Shown piece after piece: positions 1 to 7,602 of a stretch of 64,000 nucleotides of DNA. The notes beneath the pieces were generated by a model, which did no database searches, was not told where the DNA came from, and saw only the letters and a list, made by a program, of their open reading frames with translations. This DNA is from Clostridiales bacterium CHKCI001. GTDB taxonomy: Bacteria > Bacillota > Clostridia > Lachnospirales > Lachnospiraceae. A program made the translations under genes and the position numbers. Within the stretch, counting starts at the first letter, position 1, and each line of letters starts with the position of its first letter. The stretch covers positions 1 through 64,000 of the forward strand of contig FCNS01000011.1 of the NCBI GenBank assembly GCA_900045905.1, read 5' to 3'.

Positions 1-377
1 AGTTTGAAATACAACTGATTATCCTTAACAGACAGTGGGATACCACGATCGATCTGCTTTGCTCTAATACAGGGTAATTCTCCATATTTTGAAAAGTGTA
101 ATTTTTTCCCATTCGCATAAAGACATTTTTCCACACCCCGCCAAACATCTTCGGCTTTCGTAAGAGCAAATATGGAGCCAATGCCATATTTTTTACCGAT
201 TGGTATCATGGAAATTCTGCAAACATCCCATGTGACATGATATTGTTTTTGCATTGCATTCAACTGATTGGCAAGATTTTTTCTTTTCGTCTTATCTTGG
301 GTTGAGATGGTATACTAAAGTTGTAACATCTTGTTCGGATAAGTTATAATAAAAAAACGAACAAGGAGGAAATCTTT

Positions 378-722
378 ATGGTTAAAAAATACAATGAGGA
401 ATTAAAAAAACAAGTAGTTCATGACTACCTAAAAGGAACCAGCTATCCACAACTTTCAAAAGAGTATGGAATCGCCAAATCTACCATTGCCGGTTGGGTA
501 AAAAAATACAGTGAAGAATGCCAATATACAAAGCCACATACAACGTCCAACCCTTCTGATTCTGCCAAGGAAATCCATGAGCTGAATAAAAAGATCGCTG
601 AATTGGAAAAGGAAAACCTTTTCTTAAAAAAAGCAGCGGCATTCTTCGCAAAGGAGATCGATTCGTGGCATATCGGTTTGTGGACAAATATAAGGAGTTT
701 TTTGGTTTACGCTGGTTATTAA
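378..722 (+). CDS. IS3-family transposase OrfA (helix-turn-helix subunit)
   Basis: A DNA-binding helix-turn-helix occupies about residues 8-45 (YPQLSKEYGIAKSTIAGWVKKY). It is followed by a leucine-zipper-like coiled coil (EIHELNKKIAELEKENLFLKK, about 67-87), as is usual for IS3-family OrfA. It starts at the ATG at 378 behind an AAGGAGGAAA ribosome site. The run TTAAAAAAAGC at 624-634 lies where IS3 elements make a -1 frameshift. The -1 frame is open from there into OrfB, so an OrfAB fusion transposase is the probable active product. Confidence 0.88.
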   Translation: MVKKYNEELKKQVVHDYLKGTSYPQLSKEYGIAKSTIAGWVKKYSEECQYTKPHTTSNPSDSAKEIHELNKKIAELEKENLFLKKAAAFFAKEIDSWHIGLWTNIRSFLVYAGY

Positions 723-1519
723 GACGTCTGGATATTTATCCAAATGCTTACTATAATTACCGTAAAAACCCAAGGGCTTCTTATCATAGAAAAAAGCAAG
801 AAATCTTCCATCAGATCAAGAGCATTTATTACAACAATAACCGGATTCTCGGACACAGACCTATGAAGATCTTCCTGGAAAGAAAAGGAGTTTCTTTAAG
901 CAAAACAACGGTTCATAAATATATGAACCAGGAGTTGGATCTTCATGCAATCATTATGAGAAAGAAGCCTTCCTATGTACGTGGGATAAAAAACAAGATC
1001 TTCCCTAACCTTTTAAGACAGAAGTTTCAAGTGAAGGCTCCGAATCTGGTATGGTGTACAGACTTTACTTATATAAGGTTGTCTAATGGAAAAATGAGAT
1101 ATAACTGCACTGTCATGGATTTATATGACCGCAGTGTGGTATCCAGCTTAAATTCAGAGCATATAAATACGGAGCTGGCCAAAGCAGCAGTTGAAAAGGC
1201 ATTGGGGACGGAAAGACCAGGAAAGGGACTGATCCTGCACAGCGATCAGGGCAGCCAATATACCTCATGGGAATTTGTGAATTACTGTAAGAAGAGAGGA
1301 ATCCGTCAGAGCATGAGCAAAGCCGGGTGCCCTTATGATAATGCGCCTATGGAACGCTTTTATAATACATTTAAAAACGAGTTAATCTATCCTAACAGTT
1401 TTCCCAGTGCGGAAAGTCTGGATGAAGCAGTCAGGAGATATGTGTGCGTATGGTATAATCATATCCGTCCCCATTCGTATAATGGTTGGAAGACACCATT
1501 TGAAGCAAGACATACATAG
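665..1519 (+). CDS. IS3-family transposase OrfB (DDE integrase core)
   Basis: This is an rve-type DDE catalytic domain. The first Asp is in WCTDFTYIRL, the second in LHSDQGSQYTS, and the Glu in the NAPMERFYNTFKNEL segment. An HTH_21-type region (ILGHRPMKIFLERKGVSLSKTTVHKYM) precedes it. The frame is -1 relative to OrfA and overlaps it. A GTG at 665 could start it independently, but frameshifting at 626-632 is the classical route. The gene looks intact, so the copy may be recently active. Confidence 0.9.
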   Translation: MAYRFVDKYKEFFGLRWLLRRLDIYPNAYYNYRKNPRASYHRKKQEIFHQIKSIYYNNNRILGHRPMKIFLERKGVSLSKTTVHKYMNQELDLHAIIMRKKPSYVRGIKNKIFPNLLRQKFQVKAPNLVWCTDFTYIRLSNGKMRYNCTVMDLYDRSVVSSLNSEHINTELAKAAVEKALGTERPGKGLILHSDQGSQYTSWEFVNYCKKRGIRQSMSKAGCPYDNAPMERFYNTFKNELIYPNSFPSAESLDEAVRRYVCVWYNHIRPHSYNGWKTPFEARHT

Positions 1520-1783
1520 TAAATTTTTCGAACGAAATGTTACAAAAATGCTTGACCACAACAGGTAGAACCATAGAGAGCAAGCAGTTTTCGGTATCGT
1601 TTTGTTCGCATGAGTTGGTCGTAATTATTTTTCATAAGACCGACCAGTTCATTGCCTGCTTTTCGTATCTTATCGGAAAGTGCCACAATGCTTTGTGCAT
1701 CAGAAGAAGACATATCGGTTTCAACAACCAGGATATGTCTGTCGGAACATTTACGATATTGTTTTAGGGATTTGTTGTATTCT

Positions 1784-1886
1784 TCATCCATCATAATTTT
1801 TCTGCTCCTCAATATACTTAACTACTGTAGCTTCACTTATATGTCCTACCGTAGATACAAACTATCCTCTTGACCATAATACACCA
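1784..1886 (-). pseudogene. IS200/IS605 TnpA C-terminal remnant
   Basis: One minus-strand frame reads GVLWSRG, an in-frame TAG, then FVSTVGHISEATVVKYIEEQ and a TGA at 1784-1786. This matches the C-terminal end of Y1 transposases (LWSRGYFVSTVG..., with Tyr at the site of the stop). Only about 35 codons remain and one is nonsense, so the gene is dead. Its end overlaps the start of the tnpB-like ORF. Confidence 0.65.
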
Positions 1887-1958
1887 CACAAAATATGAAT
1901 CATAGACAACCGCTTTATATGTCTCATATGGAATAATACTATTCAAAAACATGCCCAT
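1887..1958 (-). pseudogene. N-terminal stub of an AAA-ATPase-like (PF09820-type) gene
   Basis: An AAAGGAAGG ribosome site precedes an ATG at 1958 that opens MGMFLNSIIPYETYKAVVYD and then SYFV. This resembles the conserved N terminus of AAA-ATPase-like/PD-(D/E)XK proteins, compare MGKYLNPSNRGFQIARYSEI and YVDKT in the intact gene at 12.0-13.6 kb. After 24 codons it runs straight into the TnpA remnant. This suggests that the IS200/IS605 element inserted in this gene, with the rest of the gene beyond the window edge or lost. Confidence 0.5.
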
Positions 1959-2036
1959 AGCTATACCTTCCTTTCAACAAATAAGTAAGTCACCATTCCA
2001 TCACTGAAAAAACTTATTATGTTTTCTTCTTAATTT

Positions 2037-2489
2037 TTAATCAATGTCTATAATCCCATCCCCATTTCTTCTCATCCATATAGCAAACTCAATTGCTTCT
2101 TTCTCCATAAACATATATGCATCTATGTTACATTCCAATAATTCCTCTAAAAATTTCTCTTTTTTATCCTCTTTTATATAATCACAATCTACAAACCAAT
2201 TTATAATAACATCATATATTTGCTGTTCTATATTTGTTTTTTCGGATTGCTCATTTTTCTTTTTCTCTTTCCCTTTCAGAAAAACCAACGTAGTTGCTAA
2301 CCCATTTTGTTGAATTAAAACTGGTAATTTTCTACAAATTGTCCGTAACTGCTTTATATTCTTTTTCCAATACTCTGCTTCTTCACCATTTGATTCTACT
2401 TTATCTTTCATTCGTTCATAAGTATCATTTATAAAACGATAGCTACAAAGCGCTCGTTGTCGATTAATATTCACAATACTATCACTCAT
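2037..2489 (-). CDS. cmr5: Cmr5-family small subunit, second copy, free-standing (type III-B)
   Basis: This 150-residue protein carries the Cmr5 helical signature CRKLPVLIQQNGLATTLVFLKGKE at about residues 53-76, followed by an acidic helical C-terminal half. Cmr5 is the small alpha-helical subunit that lines the Cmr4 backbone of the type III-B interference complex. It overlaps the end of the preceding cmr4-like gene by 8 nt (stop TGA inside ATGAGTGA), so translation is probably coupled. The same signature occurs at the N terminus of the Cmr5-Cmr6 fusion upstream, so this operon encodes two Cmr5 domains. It is the last gene of the operon; I see no clear terminator after it. Confidence 0.85.
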   Translation of the reverse strand: MSDSIVNINRQRALCSYRFINDTYERMKDKVESNGEEAEYWKKNIKQLRTICRKLPVLIQQNGLATTLVFLKGKEKKKNEQSEKTNIEQQIYDVIINWFVDCDYIKEDKKEKFLEELLECNIDAYMFMEKEAIEFAIWMRRNGDGIIDID

Positions 2490-3369
2490 TATGAATTACC
2501 TCCAAATAAACATTACCTTTTCCAAGACTCTTTCCAGATCCAAGCTGCATTTTTTTCATGGATGCAAATTCGTTTACCAAATTTGATAATTCGTTTCCCT
2601 CATCTTCTCGAAGTATATCTCTCATTTGCGTTAAAAAACCATAAAAAACGCTCTCTTCTGGTACATACTCTTCTATAAATAAGCTTCTTGCTTTTGTTGT
2701 TCCTGTTTTTCTATCAATTTGATTCCTTACAACCACTTCCATTCCATTTTCCATTAGCTGATAAAAATCTTCGTCCGATACAACAACAATTCGATTCTTC
2801 TCCTGATTCCATTTATAATTTTTACCACTATGAAGAATGTACTCCTTCCATAAATCCGTTAAAAATACTGCCACATCAGGATCATAAAGAATTTCTAAAC
2901 TATATTGTTGTAAGTATAAATATTTTTCTTCTTTTAATGTTTCTGGAACAAATACTCTTCCATTTATGCTATTTTGTAATGCTGACTGCGCATCTTGGAT
3001 ATTTTTGAACTTATGAGTTATACCAAATTGTTCTCTTTCCTTTATAAATCTTCTTAGAATTCCAGGACACGTAATGAAACAATACGCATATTTAGAAGAT
3101 TTTACAGGAAAACATAACAACCTCATGTCAGAAAAAATTACCGATATCCAAGATCTTCCATTTTCGTCCGTAGTACTTTTTGCTACGTTATAGCCTTTTG
3201 CTAGCCGTATTGCTCCCTTCCAACTACTCCCTTCTACAATAGGATGTCCAAAAATAGAGCGTTGTACAGGAAGATCAACCTTTCCATTACCTTCTCCACA
3301 TCCTACATGCAACGGCGTCTGAACTGTCATATATACCATATTTGTCCATGATGATTTTTTTTCATTCAT
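2482..3369 (-). CDS. cmr4: Second Cmr4-family RAMP protein (Cas7-type backbone subunit)
   Basis: A 295-residue RAMP with the Cmr4 pattern: TPLHVGCGEGNGKVDLPVQR near residue 18 and GSSWKGAIRLA near 48. FPVKSSKYAYCFITCP follows near residue 86, then FIEEYVPEESVFYGF and a C-terminal LGSGKSLGKGNVYLEV. Asp32 in KVDLPVQR aligns with the catalytic Asp of Cmr4 (Asp26 in the Pyrococcus protein), so target-RNA cleavage may be retained. It is divergent from the first Cmr4 of the operon, with a shorter stretch between the KGA motif and FPVKSS. It lies 9 nt after the CARF nuclease gene and overlaps the free cmr5, forming a second Cmr4-Cmr5 pair. Confidence 0.85.
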   Translation of the reverse strand: MNEKKSSWTNMVYMTVQTPLHVGCGEGNGKVDLPVQRSIFGHPIVEGSSWKGAIRLAKGYNVAKSTTDENGRSWISVIFSDMRLLCFPVKSSKYAYCFITCPGILRRFIKEREQFGITHKFKNIQDAQSALQNSINGRVFVPETLKEEKYLYLQQYSLEILYDPDVAVFLTDLWKEYILHSGKNYKWNQEKNRIVVVSDEDFYQLMENGMEVVVRNQIDRKTGTTKARSLFIEEYVPEESVFYGFLTQMRDILREDEGNELSNLVNEFASMKKMQLGSGKSLGKGNVYLEVIHNE

Positions 3370-3378
3370 TTTCTTCTC

Positions 3379-4734
3379 CTATCTTCTTTTTGATATAATA
3401 TCTCCCATCCAATTCCTTAAATCTTCTTCTATAGAATCCAAAGCCCATATTTCCATTTGACTTCTTTGAGCAGCTCCAATTGCTTTTAAAATATATTCAT
3501 AGTCCCCATTCTTTAAATTGTGTTTTTTAGCTTTCTCTAATTCTTCCTTTAATAATGGTGTAATTAGGATTGGCTTTCCATAAACTCCAGCAGCTGCATA
3601 AGTTGTATAAATTCTAGCTTTTGATACATTAGAATCCATATTTCCAGATTTACATTCAATGATTAAAATTTGTCCGCCCTTTGTTAACAGAACAAGATCA
3701 AATTCACAAAATTGGTCTTGTTCACCCTTTAGTTTAATACTGTGACCAATTTCTAAAAATTGGTCTGCCAAATTATTATCACTTTCTAGGACTTTAATTA
3801 ATTTTGAAAGAGCCATATACTCTAATATATATCCAAAGAAATTATCATTTTTTCCACATATTTTTTCAAATGCCTCTTTCAATTCATTTGTTTTCAATAA
3901 TTCTTGACATCGTTTTTTAAATTCTTCCTGATTTTTTTCTTTATCCTTTGCTTCTCCCTTATTGCATCCTATTGCTTCCGCTCGAAATCCTTCGTTCTCC
4001 TCAAACGCTTTATAAATATAATCTGCTACTTCTACTTTTTTACCTTCCTTCGAATTACAAAACTTTCCATTTTCCTTTTTGAAAATACATGACTTTTCAT
4101 TAATCTTAAATCCAGCTAATTGCAAAGCAGTTTTTATCGTAAGTTCTTCGTCAAAATATTTTCCCTTCAATGGACAAAACTCACTCTCTATTCTATCATC
4201 CTGCTTCGATATACACTCTACTGCGCATTGATTTGTATTTCCTTCCAAATACAAAAAAATATGCTTTTCCTCTGGTACAATGCTGGCTTCAATTGCCTTT
4301 CTTATCGCAAAAATTAAACTCTTTTGCCCTCCAGTAATATTCCACATATAAGTAACATCTTGTTTTTTATCGTTTTGCCTCTCTCCTATAAATGTTTTTA
4401 TTTTTTCTACATAGTCTTCAATATTCTTCTCTAACATACATGTCTCAAATAAGTTCTCTTTCTCTGTTTCAGGTCTTTTTATAGCAGATGCCAGTTGTTC
4501 TTCTTTTAAAGTTTCTAATACTACCTTCATATTTTTGTCCCATTTTTGATTAGAATTGGAAGATATTGTAATATAAATAATCTCCACTTTCTTATTTGAT
4601 TTAGTAGTTTCTTTTTTTTTCTCTTTCAAAATCATTTTAAGTGGAATATAATTTACTACCTGGTTTAAAGTTGAACACATAATATAAATATTACAACTTT
4701 TAAACAATTCTGATGCATTCTTGAATTTATCCAT
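3379..4734 (-). CDS. CARF-domain PD-(D/E)XK nuclease, Card1/Can2-like (CRISPR ancillary effector)
   Basis: The N-terminal half is a CARF sensor; the hallmark NITGGQKSLIFAIRKAI lies at about residues 132-148. The C-terminal half is a DUF1887-type restriction-endonuclease fold with CEFDLVLL (about 343-350) and ILIIECKSGN (about 356-365), giving the E/D...ExK catalytic set. Card1/Can2 proteins are activated by cyclic oligoadenylate made by Cas10 and cut DNA and/or RNA. At 451 residues it is longer than typical Card1; the extra length is a Lys/Glu-rich stretch around 215-275. I chose the ATG at 4734 because AAAGGA lies 9 nt ahead; an in-frame ATG at 4752 lacks a good site. A MITE lies just upstream. 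Confidence 0.85.
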   Translation of the reverse strand: MDKFKNASELFKSCNIYIMCSTLNQVVNYIPLKMILKEKKKETTKSNKKVEIIYITISSNSNQKWDKNMKVVLETLKEEQLASAIKRPETEKENLFETCMLEKNIEDYVEKIKTFIGERQNDKKQDVTYMWNITGGQKSLIFAIRKAIEASIVPEEKHIFLYLEGNTNQCAVECISKQDDRIESEFCPLKGKYFDEELTIKTALQLAGFKINEKSCIFKKENGKFCNSKEGKKVEVADYIYKAFEENEGFRAEAIGCNKGEAKDKEKNQEEFKKRCQELLKTNELKEAFEKICGKNDNFFGYILEYMALSKLIKVLESDNNLADQFLEIGHSIKLKGEQDQFCEFDLVLLTKGGQILIIECKSGNMDSNVSKARIYTTYAAAGVYGKPILITPLLKEELEKAKKHNLKNGDYEYILKAIGAAQRSQMEIWALDSIEEDLRNWMGDIISKRR

Positions 4735-4765
4735 AATGGTTGTTCCTTTCATTTAAAAGTTCTAT

Positions 4766-4953
4766 TAGGTGATTGCGAAACTCTGAAATCCGCATAAAAT
4801 CTAGCTTTTTTGAGCTTTCCTTTTGTAACTCTCCTCACTGAAATTTCAATTTTTATATTCATTTTGCATAAATTTCAAGCTCGAAATATTGGTTTCAAGC
4901 TCATTTGTATGCAGAGTACATAAATCTCAGTCAGTAAGTTTCGCAATTGCCTA
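4766..4953. mobile_element. 188-bp MITE-like element with 17-bp inverted ends and 11-bp target repeats
   Basis: The left end TAGGTGATTGCGAAACT (4766-4782) and the right end AGTTTCGCAATTGCCTA (4937-4953) are inverted repeats matching at 15 of 17 positions. They are flanked directly by the perfect direct repeat AAAAGTTCTAT at 4755-4765 and 4954-4964, as expected of a target-site duplication. The interior is non-coding, AT-rich, and contains small palindromes (TGAAATTTCA) and a repeated GAGCTTGAAA. It separates cmr3 from the CARF nuclease gene and ends about 30 bp before that start codon. Confidence 0.85.
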
Positions 4954-4989
4954 AAAAGTTCTATAAATCCTATTCAATAAAACATACAA

Positions 4990-6039
4990 CTAAAATAACA
5001 AAAATTTTCCAAATCCCCGAAATTCATTAGGCTGATCTATTAAATTTTTCATCTTATCTGCAATTACTTCATAATTTTTTCCACACCAATCATCCCTTTT
5101 AAACTTTATAATGCTGCCTGCTGATGCACACGTTTCTAAATCTTTCATTTTTTTATTTTTTATATCGTATCCCCCTATTTGCTCTATTCCTGAAGTAACT
5201 ATGTGATTCTCAATCCCCCCATTGCTTAACTTCTTCAAACACTGAATGGAGACAGGTGTTAAAAAATATACCAAAATCCATTCCAAACTATCCCTAGGAT
5301 TTTCGTAAAATCTCATAATACTGTCTAATTTATATTTTAATTTAGTTTGTAATTGTCCCATCACTGCTGTTTTTGTTTTTCCTCCTGTCAATACAATTGT
5401 ATCTTGAATATTCTCGTCTTCTCTGATCTCACATTCACACTCTATAACATAACAACTACTCTGATCTTTAAATTCAGCCATTTGAATTGTATATAAATGT
5501 CCTTCTCTTGCCGTTTTTCCAAATTGTAATTCTAAACCTGTTTTATTATATACTCCCCAGATATCTACTTCATTAAGTAAATTACTACGCAGTATTTCTT
5601 TTCGTTTTACATACAATCGAAGAAAATCTTCCAGCTTAATAAAGTATCCTTTTAGTTGCTCCATACTTTCCTTTCCATAGCAAGGTGGACTTAATATCCC
5701 ATCTTTTTCTTTTGCATAATAAATCTCACCTCTTCTGTTACAAAACAGATCTGCTGGCACTGGTATATAAAATTCACCTTGATGAAGAATGTAAATTCTT
5801 TTAATTTTCAAATTTCTTTTTAGAATTTCTTCTAAATTCGGGCTATTGTTTTCAATAGCATCTTTTACCTCTGTTAATTTCCCCTGTCTCATCAGAGCAG
5901 AACAAATCGTCCCATATAGGACAGAAGGATGTGGCATCTTCCTACTTGTAATCCAATTAGTTGTCCCCTTATTTAAAGAATACCCCTCTTTAAATAGAAA
6001 AGTATCCAAAGGACGAATCGTTATATAATGTTTTCCCAA
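4990..6039 (-). CDS. cmr3: Cmr3, Cas5-family RAMP of the type III-B complex
   Basis: The protein opens with ITIRPLDTFLFKEGYSLNKG followed by SRKMPHPSVLYGTICSALM, the Cmr3 N-terminal pattern (ITIRPLDxxxFR.G, P.P.T..G). A glycine-rich segment near the C terminus ends in EFRGFGKFLLF. Cmr3 binds the 5' handle of the crRNA and pairs with Cas10/Cmr2. The start is taken as TTG at 6039: AGGAGGGG lies 6-8 nt ahead and overlaps the cas10 stop, giving about 349 residues. An ATG 25 codons upstream (6114) lies inside cas10 and has no such support. Confidence 0.85.
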   Translation of the reverse strand: MGKHYITIRPLDTFLFKEGYSLNKGTTNWITSRKMPHPSVLYGTICSALMRQGKLTEVKDAIENNSPNLEEILKRNLKIKRIYILHQGEFYIPVPADLFCNRRGEIYYAKEKDGILSPPCYGKESMEQLKGYFIKLEDFLRLYVKRKEILRSNLLNEVDIWGVYNKTGLELQFGKTAREGHLYTIQMAEFKDQSSCYVIECECEIREDENIQDTIVLTGGKTKTAVMGQLQTKLKYKLDSIMRFYENPRDSLEWILVYFLTPVSIQCLKKLSNGGIENHIVTSGIEQIGGYDIKNKKMKDLETCASAGSIIKFKRDDWCGKNYEVIADKMKNLIDQPNEFRGFGKFLLF

Positions 6040-6040
6040 G

Positions 6041-7573
6041 TCAATCCCCTCCTTTTTCTGATGTTTCTTGTGCCCATTTTTCCAATATATGTAATAGTGA
6101 AAAATAGTTATCAATATCTACACAATCCGTCTTCCCGTTTTCTCTAAGCAATCTTTTCAAAATGATTTCCAACTCTTTTTCGTTTTCTAAAGTTTCCTTA
6201 TTTTTCTCATCAATTAGGTTTTTACGCAATAATAAGCGTTTTATCTCATTTTCTGCAATAGCTATTAAATCTTCTATATCGTACATTGCATCTTGTCCCA
6301 TTTGAAGAGATTCTAAACTCTGTTCTAATTCAAAAATAAAGCTCCTTGATAGTTTATTTTTTAGAGCCACTAATACTTTTTCTAGATTACTTAATAATGG
6401 ATAATACTCATTGATTTGATAAAATGTAGTATAGGTTTTCATACTACGATTAATCAACGCCAATGCAACTCCATGTTTTCCATCATCCTGATAAAGTGAT
6501 TTTACTTCATCTAATGCTTCTTTTGATTTTCGCACTACCATACGAAGCGGTACTTTCTCATGCGCAATCAAAACTGAATATGAAATTGTAAGTTTAGAAT
6601 CAAATATATTCTCTTTATTTAACGTATTATCAGCTAAAAATTCAATATTATTTAGCACTGATAAGATGCAATCAATTGGACAGAAAAACAAAAAATCGTC
6701 TCCTCCATTATAAATAAACAGATTTTTTCCTATTGCTTCTTCTGTTTTTTTCGTTGTAACATCCTTTAAGCTTAATGAAAATTGATCTATCTTTTCTATT
6801 AAAGTTCTTTGTTTTCCTAAATCGCAATCACCGTCATATTTCGTCAAAAGTCGTCTTCCTAAATCATCAATATCTCCACGGATTAATGCATAATATTTTC
6901 CCTTGTCAGAATTCTCCTGTGCTTTTGCAACTTCAAGTGTGGAAGCATATCTCTGTCCTTGTTCTTCTCCATATTTTCTTTTATAATTACATAATAAACA
7001 TATAGGTTCTTCATTTTTTCGTTTTTCATCCCAAAATGGCTTTCCACACATGCAGCAAGTATGCTGTACTTCTTTTTTATTTTCCTCTTTATCGGTGTCA
7101 AATAGTAACCATAATCCATTAAGACGATTCAGTTTATGACTATGAAACCTTTGATAAAGTTTTTGATAGGATTTTACTTCATTATTAACATCATAATCTG
7201 ATATTGTTAGAAAGACAGGAATATCTTCTGGTAACATAATTTCATTATCTCTGTTCTCGTCTTCTTTCCATTTTTCTTTTATAATTTTTTTCCAGTCTTC
7301 TTCCAATTTTAAATTTTCTTTATCTTCTTCATCTAATTTCACAATGAAATAGTTAGGAATTTTTATATAATCATATTGATCATCCTTTTTTTCCAATCCT
7401 TCTTCTGACTGCAATAAAAGCCCTCGGTTTTTTTTTCCTTCTTTTACAATTTGATATAGTTTTTTTACAGTATCTGAAATAATACGGCTTCCAGCATATA
7501 AGTCCTTTGTACTTACTGCATTAGAGATATAATTCTGTACACCTCCTATTGAAAGCATTAATAACTTATCCAT
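6041..7573 (-). CDS. cmr2: Cas10/Cmr2 large subunit with GGDD cyclase motif and no HD domain
   Basis: The N terminus LLMLSIGGVQNYISNAVSTKDLYAGS is typical of Cmr2. A zinc-binding loop has Cys at about 173/174, 176, 192 and 195. The palm shows GDIDDLG (about 233-239) and NGGDDFLFF (about 289-297), so cyclic oligoadenylate synthesis should be intact. No HD nuclease domain precedes it, and at 510 residues it is short for Cmr2, so it should lack the Cas10 ssDNase. This fits an operon that relies on a CARF nuclease as signal-driven effector. The ATG at 7573 follows GGAGG at 6-nt spacing; a further in-frame ATG at 7588 is less likely. Confidence 0.92.
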   Translation of the reverse strand: MDKLLMLSIGGVQNYISNAVSTKDLYAGSRIISDTVKKLYQIVKEGKKNRGLLLQSEEGLEKKDDQYDYIKIPNYFIVKLDEEDKENLKLEEDWKKIIKEKWKEDENRDNEIMLPEDIPVFLTISDYDVNNEVKSYQKLYQRFHSHKLNRLNGLWLLFDTDKEENKKEVQHTCCMCGKPFWDEKRKNEEPICLLCNYKRKYGEEQGQRYASTLEVAKAQENSDKGKYYALIRGDIDDLGRRLLTKYDGDCDLGKQRTLIEKIDQFSLSLKDVTTKKTEEAIGKNLFIYNGGDDFLFFCPIDCILSVLNNIEFLADNTLNKENIFDSKLTISYSVLIAHEKVPLRMVVRKSKEALDEVKSLYQDDGKHGVALALINRSMKTYTTFYQINEYYPLLSNLEKVLVALKNKLSRSFIFELEQSLESLQMGQDAMYDIEDLIAIAENEIKRLLLRKNLIDEKNKETLENEKELEIILKRLLRENGKTDCVDIDNYFSLLHILEKWAQETSEKGGD

Positions 7574-7602
7574 AATCTTCCTCCACATTTTAATTCATTT
7601 TC

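Larger units (their letters stand above)
321..1545 (+). mobile_element. IS3-family insertion sequence, about 1.2 kb
   Basis: Two overlapping transposase frames are bounded by imperfect inverted ends. The left end TTGTAACATCTTGTTCG (321-337) pairs with the right end, whose reverse complement is TTGTAACATTTCGTTCG (1529-1545), matching 15 of 17. The element lies inside a minus-strand tnpB-like ORF. I see no unambiguous target duplication at the ends, only A-rich flanks, so the outer boundary is certain only to a few bases. Confidence 0.85.
1..1794 (-). pseudogene. TnpB-like gene of a decayed IS200/IS605 unit, interrupted by an IS3 element
   Basis: Minus-strand coding runs from the ATG at 1794 (about 83 residues) to the end of the IS3 element at 1545. 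It resumes from 320 down to the window edge with about 95 more residues that carry the motif KLHFSKYGELPCIRAKQIDRG. The ATG overlaps the end of a tnpA remnant, the usual tnpA-tnpB arrangement of IS200/IS605 elements, and this is the main reason for calling it TnpB-like. A TAG lies just inside the second part next to the insertion point, so the frame is not cleanly restored by removing the IS. The RuvC residues would lie beyond the window edge, so the family call is tentative. Confidence 0.5.

Noticed and set aside
6041-7573. HD nuclease motif at the N terminus of Cas10
   Set aside because: No His-Asp pair in a suitable context precedes the Cmr2 N-terminal motif; the protein begins directly with LLMLSIGGVQNYIS.
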